Assembly: GCA_030673845.1 (NCBI GenBank)
Contig: JAUTCQ010000020.1
Span: 124,001-188,000, forward strand
Length of the DNA stretch: 64,000 bases
DNA from: Verrucomicrobiota bacterium JB022
GTDB lineage: Bacteria > Verrucomicrobiota > Verrucomicrobiia > Opitutales > Oceanipulchritudinaceae
Direction: 5' to 3'
The position numbers were made by a program, and so were the translations under genes. The notes under the pieces were generated by a model. That model had not been told where the DNA came from and made no database searches. It saw only the letters and a program-made list of their open reading frames with translations. This document shows positions 40,562-49,248 of the stretch, in pieces. Every line of letters starts with the position of its first letter. Position 1 is the stretch's first letter.

Positions 40562-42937
40562 ATGCGAATTCCTGCTTCCGCTTCCAGCGTCACCCGCCCC
40601 ACCGCCTGGCAACGCGCCAGCACGCTGAGCCTGCTGCTGCTGGGCTCCACGCTGGCTTGGGCTCAGCCCACCACGCCTCCTCGGGGGACGCCGCCGCCCC
40701 CGCCGACCACTCCGCCGCCTTTTGGGCCTCCCCCCAGCGCCCCGTCTTCGCTGCCCTCCTCGCTCCGCACGCCCGGCAGCGGCACCACCGTCGTCAACCG
40801 CTCGGCGACCGGCGATGAATCCCAAGCGCCCGCCAGCGTGGCCGACACCATGGCGCCGGACCGCATGCAAGACCCGGTGGGCGTGATCCGCATCTCCCAA
40901 ATGGGCACGCAAGACGTGCTCCAGATGCTGGAAAACTACACCAGCAAGCCTATTCTCCGCCAGCAGGGCCTGCCCGAGGTAAAGGTGAGCTTCTACAGCC
41001 AGGGCCAGATGAACCGTGGCGAGGCGATCCGTGCGATCGAGAGCTTGCTCGCCCTCAACGGCATCGCGATCCTCCCTCTGGGCGACGAATTCCTCAAGGC
41101 GGTCCACACCGGCATCGCGGTCAACCAGACCCCGCCGCTCTGGGAGGGCTCGACCCTCAATGCCAAGTCTTCGCAGCAAATTTACCAGAAGCTCTTCCAC
41201 CTCAGCTATTTGACGACTGATGAGGCGGTACCCGCCATCCAGCCGCTGATGTCGCAAGGCGCCCCGCTCGTCTACCACAAGTCGAGCGCCGTGCTGGTGA
41301 CAGACCCGCTGGTCAACCTCCAGCGGATCGAGCGCCTCCTCACGATCATCGACTCGCCCGCGCAGCCCAACATCAAGATGCTGTTCATCCCCTTGAACAA
41401 CATCAGCTCGCGCGACGCCCTGCAGCGCATGCAGCAGCTCCAGGCCGGCCCGCTGCGCCGCCAACTGGAGTTCAACACCAGTTTTGACGCCGACGAGCGG
41501 ACCAACCAGGTCATCGCCTTTACCCACCCGGGCAACGAACAGCTCATCCGCCAGCTGGTCGAGCAACTCGACGTGGATGTGGCGCCGATGACGCGCACCA
41601 AGGTCTACCCGATCCGCTATGCCACGGCCGAAGACGTCGTGAGCCTGATCGAGCAGGTGGTAACCGGACAGAAGGACGCCCGCGACAACCGTTCGGGCGA
41701 GCAACCGACTGTCGCCCAGCAACGGGCCGCCGCCGAACGCGCTCGCAGCAACCAGGCCGCCGCAGCCCTCCGCGCCGACGCTTCCAACCTGCAGTTCAGC
41801 GACTTCATGACGATCGTCTCCGACGAGCGCGCGAACCGCGTCGTCGCCTCCGGGACGGAAAACGACCTGCGCTACCTCGAACAGCTGATCTCCGAGATCG
41901 ACGTGCTGCTGGCCCAGGTGCGCATCGAGGTGGTGATTACCGACGTGACGCTCGGAGACAATGATGTTTCGGGGCTCGGGGCCTTCGGGATTTCCTACAA
42001 CAACAACTTTGGCAGCAGTGCCAAGTCGACGGATACCTCTACCACCACCGATAGCGATGGAAACACCACCACGACTGGTACCGGGAAGCCGACGACCAGC
42101 GATGGCTGGATCCTAGACCCGTTCAGTGCCCCTTGGGGCGTCGGCTTTAATGCGCCGCTCTACTTCGGCCCCGACTCCAGCTTCGGCCTGGATATCGTTT
42201 TCCAAACCGTGCAGACGAACCGAAACGCTTCGGTGCTTTCTGCGCCCACGATCGTGACCACGCACAATCGCGAGGCCAGCATTTCGGTTGGTGAACAGCG
42301 CCCGGTGTTGACCAGTAGCACCACCAATCTGAATACCAACAACAACGCCATCACTAATCAGATTCAGTTCAAGGACATCAACCTGGAGCTGAATGTGACA
42401 CCATTGATCGGCGACGATGGCGTCATCCAGTTGGAGATCGAGCAGACCGTCGATAACGTGATCGGCGAAGTTAATATCGGTGAACAGAATCAGCCGATTA
42501 TCGGCACGCGGCGGGCCAACTCCTTTGTCAGCGTCGAGAATGGCGGCATGGTCGTGCTGGGGGGGTTGCAGCGCAACGACACTGCCGAAACAGAGTCCAG
42601 CAACCCGATTCTCGGCAAGATCCCGCTCCTCAACAAGCTGTTCAATCGCACGACCAAGAGCAATACACGGACGGAACTGCTCATCTTTATCCGCCCGACT
42701 ATCTTGCGCACCCCTGGCGAAATCTCGGAAGACGCCGGCGTGATGCTCGACCGGATGGAAAAGGGCGCCCAAGTGCGTGATTACCTCGAGACCGGCACAT
42801 TCCGCCCCCGCGGCGAGCCTCCTCTGAATGACGAGGGGCTCAGACTGAACGAAGATGGAGACGACCAGGTGCCCGTAACCGACGAGCCGCTGGAAGACAC
42901 TTCCCGCAACAGCGTACCGCGCCGCTACAACCGCTAG
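40562..42937 (+). CDS. gspD: Type II secretion secretin GspD
   Basis: Forms the outer-membrane gate. From the ATG at 40562 it has 791 residues: a signal peptide (about 1-35), a proline-rich stretch (about 36-75), N0 and N1-N3 domains (about 95-450), and the secretin beta-barrel domain (about 460-715). The barrel shows VEVVITDVTLGDNDV and the near-universal ILGKIPLLNKLF, followed by TELLIFIRPTIL. A Thr/Ser/Asn-rich insertion lies near residues 480-515. The upstream open frame overlaps gspM and is not used. Any pilotin is encoded elsewhere. Confidence 0.93.
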   Translation: MRIPASASSVTRPTAWQRASTLSLLLLGSTLAWAQPTTPPRGTPPPPPTTPPPFGPPPSAPSSLPSSLRTPGSGTTVVNRSATGDESQAPASVADTMAPDRMQDPVGVIRISQMGTQDVLQMLENYTSKPILRQQGLPEVKVSFYSQGQMNRGEAIRAIESLLALNGIAILPLGDEFLKAVHTGIAVNQTPPLWEGSTLNAKSSQQIYQKLFHLSYLTTDEAVPAIQPLMSQGAPLVYHKSSAVLVTDPLVNLQRIERLLTIIDSPAQPNIKMLFIPLNNISSRDALQRMQQLQAGPLRRQLEFNTSFDADERTNQVIAFTHPGNEQLIRQLVEQLDVDVAPMTRTKVYPIRYATAEDVVSLIEQVVTGQKDARDNRSGEQPTVAQQRAAAERARSNQAAAALRADASNLQFSDFMTIVSDERANRVVASGTENDLRYLEQLISEIDVLLAQVRIEVVITDVTLGDNDVSGLGAFGISYNNNFGSSAKSTDTSTTTDSDGNTTTTGTGKPTTSDGWILDPFSAPWGVGFNAPLYFGPDSSFGLDIVFQTVQTNRNASVLSAPTIVTTHNREASISVGEQRPVLTSSTTNLNTNNNAITNQIQFKDINLELNVTPLIGDDGVIQLEIEQTVDNVIGEVNIGEQNQPIIGTRRANSFVSVENGGMVVLGGLQRNDTAETESSNPILGKIPLLNKLFNRTTKSNTRTELLIFIRPTILRTPGEISEDAGVMLDRMEKGAQVRDYLETGTFRPRGEPPLNDEGLRLNEDGDDQVPVTDEPLEDTSRNSVPRRYNR

Positions 42938-43005
42938 ATGCCGCTGCCTCCTGCGCCTGCTTGGGCGGGAGGCAAACCCGATTCCCCGGTCTTCACCGCA
43001 ACGCC

Positions 43006-44691
43006 ATGATTTCTCCAACGATCGATTACCTTGAGCAACTGACGGCAAACCTGCCCGACGAGCAGAAGCAGATGTTTGCCGAGGCTCCGCGTGGGCAGAA
43101 GATGCCGTTGCTGGCCCGCTTTCGGCGCGAGGGCGAAAAGGAACTCGCGCAAAAATTGGCCGAGCAAGCCGGTTACCCGTATCTGGAGAGCTTTGAGCTG
43201 GTCCAGAACGTGACCGAACAGCTCCCGCTGCGCCTACTCAACGCCTTCCAGTGTCTGCCGATCGCGCACAAGCTGCCCGAGGGCGACACGCGCCTGCCGC
43301 TGATCACCCCGTGGTTCCCCACCCCGGAGATGGACGACTGGGTCTATACCAGCAGCGGGCGTTTCCCGGCCTGGTTTATCGGGCCCGCCCGTGCGATTGG
43401 CGACATGCTGACGCAGCGTTTCGGGGTCGGCGCCGAGTCCCTCAGCGAGTCCGACATCGCGACCGACGACGTTTCGCGCCTCCAGGATGTGGAGGAAGAC
43501 GCCAATGCTGCGATCATCCGCTTCGTCAACGAAGTCATCGCCAAGGCCGTCGAAGACCGCGCGACCGACATCCACTTCGAACCGCTGAAGGAGAGCCTGC
43601 AGATCCGCTACCGGATCGACGGCGAGCTGGTACCCGTGCGTGTGCCGGACAACCTGGTCGACTTCGAGAGCGCCATCATCGCGCGTCTCAAGATCATGGC
43701 CAAGCTGAACATCTCCGAGAAGCGCCGCCCGCAGGACGGTCGTATCGTCTACCGCCAGAGCGGCACGGAGCTGGACATCCGTATTTCGACCATGCCCACG
43801 ATGTATGGCGAAAGTATCTCGCTGCGCCTCCTCAATCAAAAGAGCCAGCCGCTCTCGATGGAAGAGCTGGGCATGTCGGCCGAGGATCAGGAGCGCATCC
43901 GCAAGGTGCTCGGCCTGCCCTACGGCATCATCCTCGTCACCGGCCCCACCGGTAGCGGTAAGTCGACCTCGCTCAACGCTTTTATCCGCGACATCAACAC
44001 CCCGGGCCGTCGCATCATCACGGTCGAAGACCCGGTGGAATACGAAGTCGAAGGCGTCAACCAGACGCAGGTGCACAAGGAGATCGGCTTTACCTTCGCC
44101 GCCGCACTGCGCCACATCCTGCGTCAAGACCCCGACGTGATCATGGTCGGTGAAATCCGGGACGGCGAGACGGCCGACATCGCGATCCGCGCGGCGCTCA
44201 CCGGTCACTTGGTGTTCTCGACCCTGCACACCAACGACGCCCCCGGAGCGCTGACCCGCTTGATCGACATGGATATCGAGCCGTTCCTCGTCGCCTCTGC
44301 CGTGGAGCTGATCCTGGCCCAACGCCTGGTGCGCCGCCTGTGCTCGAAGTGCGCCAAGCCCGTCCAGCACTCCCGCGCATATCTCACCGAGTGCCTGCGC
44401 GCGCTGAAGCTGCCGGTGACGGAGGAAAACCTGAACACCACCCTTTACGAACCCGCCGGCTGCGAGCATTGCCATGGGCTCGGCTATCGCGGGCGCGTAG
44501 GCCTGTTTGAAATCCTGCGCGTAGACGACCACTTGCACGAGCTGATCGTGAAGAAGGCCTCCGCCCACGAAATCCGCATTGAAGCGCTCAAGCACGGGAT
44601 GACGACGCTGCAGCAGAGCGGCTGGATCCAGGCGACCCGTGGACGCACGAGCATCAAGGAAATCATGCGCTTCAGCCGCTCCGACGAATAA
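43006..44691 (+). CDS. gspE: Type II secretion ATPase GspE (PilB-like)
   Basis: Hexameric cytosolic ATPase that powers pseudopilus assembly. From the ATG at 43006 it has 561 residues. An MshEN-like N-terminal domain (1-150) precedes the NTPase. ATDIHFEPL is in the N2 domain; Walker A is GPTGSGKST, the Asp box is TVEDPVEYE and Walker B is VGEIRDGETA. The zinc-binding tetracysteine pair is CSKCAK and CEHCHG. An upstream GTG/ATG region adds 15 residues without homology. The nearest relatives could equally be PilB; the neighbouring pseudopilins favour GspE. Confidence 0.93.
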   Translation: MISPTIDYLEQLTANLPDEQKQMFAEAPRGQKMPLLARFRREGEKELAQKLAEQAGYPYLESFELVQNVTEQLPLRLLNAFQCLPIAHKLPEGDTRLPLITPWFPTPEMDDWVYTSSGRFPAWFIGPARAIGDMLTQRFGVGAESLSESDIATDDVSRLQDVEEDANAAIIRFVNEVIAKAVEDRATDIHFEPLKESLQIRYRIDGELVPVRVPDNLVDFESAIIARLKIMAKLNISEKRRPQDGRIVYRQSGTELDIRISTMPTMYGESISLRLLNQKSQPLSMEELGMSAEDQERIRKVLGLPYGIILVTGPTGSGKSTSLNAFIRDINTPGRRIITVEDPVEYEVEGVNQTQVHKEIGFTFAAALRHILRQDPDVIMVGEIRDGETADIAIRAALTGHLVFSTLHTNDAPGALTRLIDMDIEPFLVASAVELILAQRLVRRLCSKCAKPVQHSRAYLTECLRALKLPVTEENLNTTLYEPAGCEHCHGLGYRGRVGLFEILRVDDHLHELIVKKASAHEIRIEALKHGMTTLQQSGWIQATRGRTSIKEIMRFSRSDE

Positions 44692-44694
44692 GAC

Positions 44695-45963
44695 ATGCCC
44701 CTCTTTTCCTACAAGGCCATCGACGTCACCGGACGCAGCCAAAGCGGTCAACTGGAAGCGGCAGACCGCCGCAACCTGATCTCGAAGCTGCAGGCCCGTC
44801 AACTGCGCCCGCTGAGCGTCAGCGTGATTCAGGAGCCCGGCAAGGCTGCCCAGCAGACGCCCGACGAGATGGCGGCAGACCTGAACTTCTACGCCTCCGA
44901 CCGCCGCAAGCCGCTCTTCAAGCGCACCAACAAGCATCAGTTGGGCCTTGAGTTCTGCAAGCGACTGCTCGTGCTGTTGCAAGCCGGGATGCCCCCGGGC
45001 GACGCCGTGCGCCTGCTGAGCCAGCGCGTAAGCGACCCGACGCTGAAGGACCTCTGCCAGGCCGTGTGGCGCGAGCTGAGCGAGGGCCGGACGCTCGCCC
45101 ACGCCTTGAGCCAGCAAACCCAGCTTTTCAACACCGCCACGCTGCACCTGATCGAAGCCGGTGAGGCGAGCGGCAATCTGGCCCCCGTCCTGGCCCGCAC
45201 GGTCTCTTACCTTGAAGAGCGTGCGGCGATTCGGAAGGACTTGGGCGCCAAGATCGCCTACCCCGCCTTTATCGTCACGATGGCGCTGGGGGTGATGATC
45301 ATGCTGATCGTCTTCCTCATCCCGCAGATCGAGGATATGCTGACGAAGCTGGGAGGTGAGCTGCCGCTGGTGACGAAGCTCATGATCGGCGGCACGGATT
45401 TCACCACCCGCTGGGGTTGGCTGGTCGCCCTTATCGTGGTGGCCATCGGCTTTGGCATCGCGGCTGCCCGCCGCTCGGCCAAGGGGCGCTGGTATACCGA
45501 CATCATCGCGCTGAAGCTGCCGCTGCTGGGCAAGATCGCACTCTACAACACGGTCTATACCGTCACCCACCTGCTCGGCACCTTGCTGCGCAGCGGCGTG
45601 AACACGACCGAGGCCTTGCGCCTGGTGGAGAAGGTGATCGGCAACGGCGTAATGCGGGCCAAGTTTACGATGGCGCGCCGCCAGATCCAGGAGGGTGTGT
45701 CGCTCGCCACTGCATTCGAGCGGGTCCACTTCCTGCCCGACGTGGCGATGGACATCCTGAAGGTGGGCGAAAACACGGGCGATGTGGTCAACAGCCTTGA
45801 GGACATCAACCGGATCTACCGCGACGAGCTTTCCGGCCAGTTACGCCTCTTGACGACGGTTACAGCGTCCGTCGCCTTGGGTGGAGCGATCACGATGGTT
45901 GCGATTATCGCCAGCGCTGTCGTGCTCAGTGTGCTCTCGATGGGCAACAGCCTGTCGCTGTAG
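44695..45963 (+). CDS. gspF: Type II secretion inner-membrane platform protein GspF
   Basis: A 422-residue protein with the family start FSYKAIDVTGRSQSGQLEA and two T2SF domains (about 80-205 and 285-410). Membrane segments lie at about 190-215, 238-258 and 390-417. The signature LIEAGEASGNL and, in the second repeat, LKVGENTGDV are both intact. It recruits pseudopilins to the growing fibre. Last gene of the cluster, 3 bases after gspE. No gspC, gspN or prepilin peptidase gspO follows. Confidence 0.94.
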   Translation: MPLFSYKAIDVTGRSQSGQLEAADRRNLISKLQARQLRPLSVSVIQEPGKAAQQTPDEMAADLNFYASDRRKPLFKRTNKHQLGLEFCKRLLVLLQAGMPPGDAVRLLSQRVSDPTLKDLCQAVWRELSEGRTLAHALSQQTQLFNTATLHLIEAGEASGNLAPVLARTVSYLEERAAIRKDLGAKIAYPAFIVTMALGVMIMLIVFLIPQIEDMLTKLGGELPLVTKLMIGGTDFTTRWGWLVALIVVAIGFGIAAARRSAKGRWYTDIIALKLPLLGKIALYNTVYTVTHLLGTLLRSGVNTTEALRLVEKVIGNGVMRAKFTMARRQIQEGVSLATAFERVHFLPDVAMDILKVGENTGDVVNSLEDINRIYRDELSGQLRLLTTVTASVALGGAITMVAIIASAVVLSVLSMGNSLSL

Positions 45964-45970
45964 GCCGATG

Positions 45971-45999
45971 AAAAAGCCCGCTCTCTGGCAAGAGCGGGC
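45971..45999 (-). terminator. Rho-independent terminator of the M29-like peptidase gene (may also serve gspF)
   Basis: Perfect 9-bp stem GCCCGCTCT / AGAGCGGGC with a 6-base loop; the T run is on the - strand. It lies between two convergent genes. Confidence 0.85.
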
Positions 46000-46035
46000 C
46001 CTGCAGGTGAAGCAGTTGCTCACCACGAAAAAGGG

Positions 46036-47211
46036 TTAGGCCAAGGCGGGCTGGAGGCTGCGGTTGAGCAGGTCGACCATATACTGGCCGGGCTGGTAGT
46101 GCCCCATGATCACGATCGTCTCGCCGTCTTTGTGCATGCGTACCTCGGGCAGGCGGACTTCGGGCGTCTTGTGCGGGGCGTATAGCACGTCGTCGTGGCT
46201 GGCGTGTTCGCGCTCCTTGAAAAGGTCGGGCGTGATGTGGCCGCCAAGGTGGTCATCGCGACCGGTGGCGATGTGGATCGTGCCCAGGATCTTCTCGTCC
46301 TGAATGTCGCGACCGCTGAAGGGCAGCACCTGCGTGCCAAAACCCAACTCGCCGAGCGCACCGACCATCGGGTCGTATTTCAGTTTCTCGTTGTGCTCCT
46401 CGATCAGGGCGTAGTCGCCGTAGATCAGGCGGCTGGAGACGATCTTGCCGTCTTTCACCGTCAGGAGGCCCAACGTTTCCTCGTCGTATTTGAAGGGGAA
46501 TTTGCCTTCGGCACCCTGCGGCACGAAATAGACCTCGCCGGCGGGCAGGTTGGCCACATCGGGCGCGCCGCGCGGGCAGAGGCCGTGGCTTTTCTGGGCT
46601 TCCTGGCCATTGGTGTAGAGGCGCAAAGTGGTCTTCTGGCCTTCTACCTCGAAGTCGATCTCGAACCAATCGGCCTTGGTCAGGCCCAAACGCAGCTTTT
46701 CGGCGTTTTCGCTGACCATGTTGTAGTCTACGCTGAGGCCGGTATCGACGATGATCTGGTTGAGGCCGTGGAGGGTGGCACCGCGGAAGCCAAACTGCTT
46801 GCACTTGGCGGTGAGGGGCGCGGTAGCCGAAAAAGTCGAGACGGTCAGGATGACGTCGTAATGGGGGTAAATGTCACGGTCGAGGCTCAGCTTCTTGCCT
46901 TGGGTGTCGTAAGCCTCGTCTTCGAGGTCGAGGTTGCTGCCGCCGGTTTCCCGATAGGCATACAATTCGCCGCCGGTGTAGTTCATCTCCTTGAGACCAC
47001 CGTTCTGGAAGCCCTTGTAAAAGACTTCGTAGCCGTAGTTCTGGATTGAGAGACGAGGGTTGTCGAGAAATGCAAAATCCTTCACCTCCTGCGGGTCGGG
47101 CAGGTCGATAAGGATACAGAGCCTCTCCCCTTGGCCGCGGCCAAAGCAGGTCTCCATGAGCCGACGGAGTGAGAACGGGGGGAAGTTGATGCGATTGGGA
47201 TCGAGTTCCAT
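46036..47211 (-). CDS. M29-like aminopeptidase family protein (putative metallopeptidase)
   Basis: A 391-residue protein from the ATG at 47211. The spacing and context of five acidic or histidine positions resemble the two-metal site of M29 aminopeptidases: Glu in PAGEVYF, Glu in LGELGFGT, His in HIATGRDDHLGG and a His and Asp in HASHDD. The N-terminal domain (1-150) is not that of canonical M29 enzymes, and the overall match is partial. A relative such as the NicX dioxygenase, which has the same fold, is also possible. Single gene with its own terminator. Confidence 0.62.
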   Translation of the reverse strand: MELDPNRINFPPFSLRRLMETCFGRGQGERLCILIDLPDPQEVKDFAFLDNPRLSIQNYGYEVFYKGFQNGGLKEMNYTGGELYAYRETGGSNLDLEDEAYDTQGKKLSLDRDIYPHYDVILTVSTFSATAPLTAKCKQFGFRGATLHGLNQIIVDTGLSVDYNMVSENAEKLRLGLTKADWFEIDFEVEGQKTTLRLYTNGQEAQKSHGLCPRGAPDVANLPAGEVYFVPQGAEGKFPFKYDEETLGLLTVKDGKIVSSRLIYGDYALIEEHNEKLKYDPMVGALGELGFGTQVLPFSGRDIQDEKILGTIHIATGRDDHLGGHITPDLFKEREHASHDDVLYAPHKTPEVRLPEVRMHKDGETIVIMGHYQPGQYMVDLLNRSLQPALA

Positions 47212-47301
47212 GACAAAAGGCAGGATAGCAGAACGACTTGTCTGACGCAAGTTGCCCGGCTTCTATTCACAAAAAGGCTGGCTAGCGGAAGGATGGCGCC
47301 C

Positions 47302-48558
47302 TTAAGCGGTAATGGCCCGCCAAGGTTGCAGCTCGCGCGTCAGCAATCGTTCGAGCGCGCCCTGCCCCCAGCCGTTGCAGGCCGGCCACTGGCGATCCTG
47401 TACGGCAGAGAGGCGCAGGTAGTCGTCGAGCGCATCGGGCAAATCCCCCGCCGGGCTGTGAAACCATGGCAGCCACCACAGCTCTTCGGCGTCGAATTCG
47501 GCAGCGGCGAGCGGCCAGAAGGCATCTACACACAGGGTTGCAAAGCGGGAGCCGCCGATGGTGCCCGCCAGCACGTCTTTCTCCAGCTCTCGCAGGTGCG
47601 CGCCCAGGCGGCACTGGCGGCGGTAGGCTTGCGTATTGGCCTCCGGCAGGTGTTCCCACTGTTGCGATGCCAGCCAGTCGCGCAAGCGATGAGGCCAGGC
47701 AGGGCGTGCGGCGAGCAGCGAGAGGTATTGACGCAGGCGAGCGCGGGGGTGATTGGCGGGGCGCATGCCGGCCAGCGTCCAGTTCCCCTCCTCCACCGCA
47801 ATCAGCCGGTCGGCAGTGGCCTCGACTCCGTCGCGGGCAACCATCGCTTCCATTTCCTGCAAGGGGAAGCGCTCGGCCAAGCCCGACATGGGGCCGCGAT
47901 TGCGCCGCAGCCCGAGCATCTCCAGCGTATACTGGTGTACCACCGTCGGCCACGCCCCAGCCAACTGGAGGCGGTAACGGGCGAAGCGCATCTTCTGCTG
48001 CCAGCGGCGGCGGGCCTGCAGGCGCAGGCGGGCACGGCGCTCGACCACGGGCAGCTCCAGCAGTGGGGCCACCAAGTCGAGCATGTCGCGGTTTTCCAGC
48101 GCCATCCAGGCGTCCTTGACCGCGTAGGCTTCGAGATCTTCCGGAAAGAAGGGAGCCAGCAACAGGGTCGGGATCGGAGCGCCGGTGTCGTAACAGGCTG
48201 GGCGCTCCCCTTCGCGCGGGTCGAACACCACGACATGCAGGATCACGTTAGCAAAGGCGGGATTGCGGTCGTGCCCATGGTCGTACCAGTTGCGCTGGTA
48301 GAAATGGATTTCGACGTCCCCCACCCGCGTCTGCCCGTCGAGCTCCAGCTCGGCGCCGAGGAAATCGGGCCCGCCCTGTCGGTTCCATTGGCCCGGCTGG
48401 ATCACCCGCAGCGGCTGGCCGTCGAGCGTGTGGAGGCCCTCCTGGACAAAATCGCCTCGTCGCCATAGCTTTTGCACGAGAATCTCAGGCACCGAAACGG
48501 GGCCATAGAGCCCTTGGATCTCAGCAACGATGTGGGGTAAGGAAGCGATCTCGGACAT
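47302..48558 (-). CDS. DUF2851 family protein
   Basis: A 418-residue protein from the ATG at 48558. The N-terminal ESILVQKLW-like block (EILVQKLWRRG), then GQWNRQGGPDFLGAELELDG and GDVEIHFYQRNWYDHGHD, is diagnostic of DUF2851. This part resembles a PD-(D/E)xK-like or phosphatase-like core, but no function has been shown. The rest is helical and Arg-rich. These proteins are common in Bacteroidetes and Verrucomicrobia. It is transcribed with the NYN gene, 47 bases downstream of it. Confidence 0.8.
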   Translation of the reverse strand: MSEIASLPHIVAEIQGLYGPVSVPEILVQKLWRRGDFVQEGLHTLDGQPLRVIQPGQWNRQGGPDFLGAELELDGQTRVGDVEIHFYQRNWYDHGHDRNPAFANVILHVVVFDPREGERPACYDTGAPIPTLLLAPFFPEDLEAYAVKDAWMALENRDMLDLVAPLLELPVVERRARLRLQARRRWQQKMRFARYRLQLAGAWPTVVHQYTLEMLGLRRNRGPMSGLAERFPLQEMEAMVARDGVEATADRLIAVEEGNWTLAGMRPANHPRARLRQYLSLLAARPAWPHRLRDWLASQQWEHLPEANTQAYRRQCRLGAHLRELEKDVLAGTIGGSRFATLCVDAFWPLAAAEFDAEELWWLPWFHSPAGDLPDALDDYLRLSAVQDRQWPACNGWGQGALERLLTRELQPWRAITA

Positions 48559-48605
48559 GCGTCGGCCTACCTTATGCAAAGCGGGGTAAGGCGCAAAGGT
48601 TTTTT

Positions 48606-49100
48606 CTACGCCTGAAACTCATCGAACAGGCCGCGCTTCCACTGCTTCTTCGCGTGCGCCCGGTGTTGCGCGAGACGGGCGGCCTGGCGTTTTTCGGCGG
48701 CGGCGAGGCGGTCGGCCAATTTGTCCGGATCCCAATGGCGGCCACCGTAGGAGAAGACGGTCAGCGCAAGAGCGTTGTCGCGAGTCGCCACGATGACGTT
48801 TTCGGGGTCGCTGACCCGCTCGGCAAACTGCTCGATAAAAGCGTCGGCAGTTAACCCACTCGGCGTATAGATGACGGCAAAGGTCTCTTGCTTGCCCGGG
48901 TGCTCGATCGAGACGCGGCTGCCCTTTCCATCGAGCACGACAGAGGTACGGAGCTGGTCGCCATCGTGCAGCACGCGCACTTGGTCGACGAGGCGCTGGA
49001 CGGCAGCCTCCGGCCCCACCACGTCGAGCACCTGCCTTAGCTCGGGCCAGGCGTGGATGAGGTTATAGCCGTCGATCAGCAGATGTTCGCAGAAATTCAC
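48606..49100 (-). CDS. NYN-domain (YacP/Rae1-like) ribonuclease
   Basis: A 164-residue single NYN domain from the GTG at 49100. The PIN-like acidic site is visible as Asp in LLIDGYNLIHA, Asp in VVLDGKG, a Thr-Ala-Asp (LTADAFIEQF) and VATRDNALA. Bacillus Rae1/YacP of this type is a ribosome-associated endoribonuclease that cuts mRNA in a translation-dependent manner. The C-terminus is a long basic helix. Its 5' region contains short repeats of TTCACAGA. Confidence 0.85.
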   Translation of the reverse strand: MNFCEHLLIDGYNLIHAWPELRQVLDVVGPEAAVQRLVDQVRVLHDGDQLRTSVVLDGKGSRVSIEHPGKQETFAVIYTPSGLTADAFIEQFAERVSDPENVIVATRDNALALTVFSYGGRHWDPDKLADRLAAAEKRQAARLAQHRAHAKKQWKRGLFDEFQA

Positions 49101-49248
49101 AGAGGTTCACAGATTCATTAGCAAGTTTTGGTCGACTTGCGGTCCACGGTGGGCGATAGTCCAAGCAGCTACTCCAGCAAAGTCTCTCATGCAAGACCTT
49201 CTGGCACAATAGACGCTCACCTTGCCCCACAGTCGTATCCCATCCGCT

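Noticed and set aside
43234-45729. An 831-residue open frame antisense to gspE and gspF
   Set aside because: It is the mirror of two strongly conserved genes in a GC-rich genome; its translation is His/Asp/Leu/Gln-rich with no domain, as expected for shadow frames.
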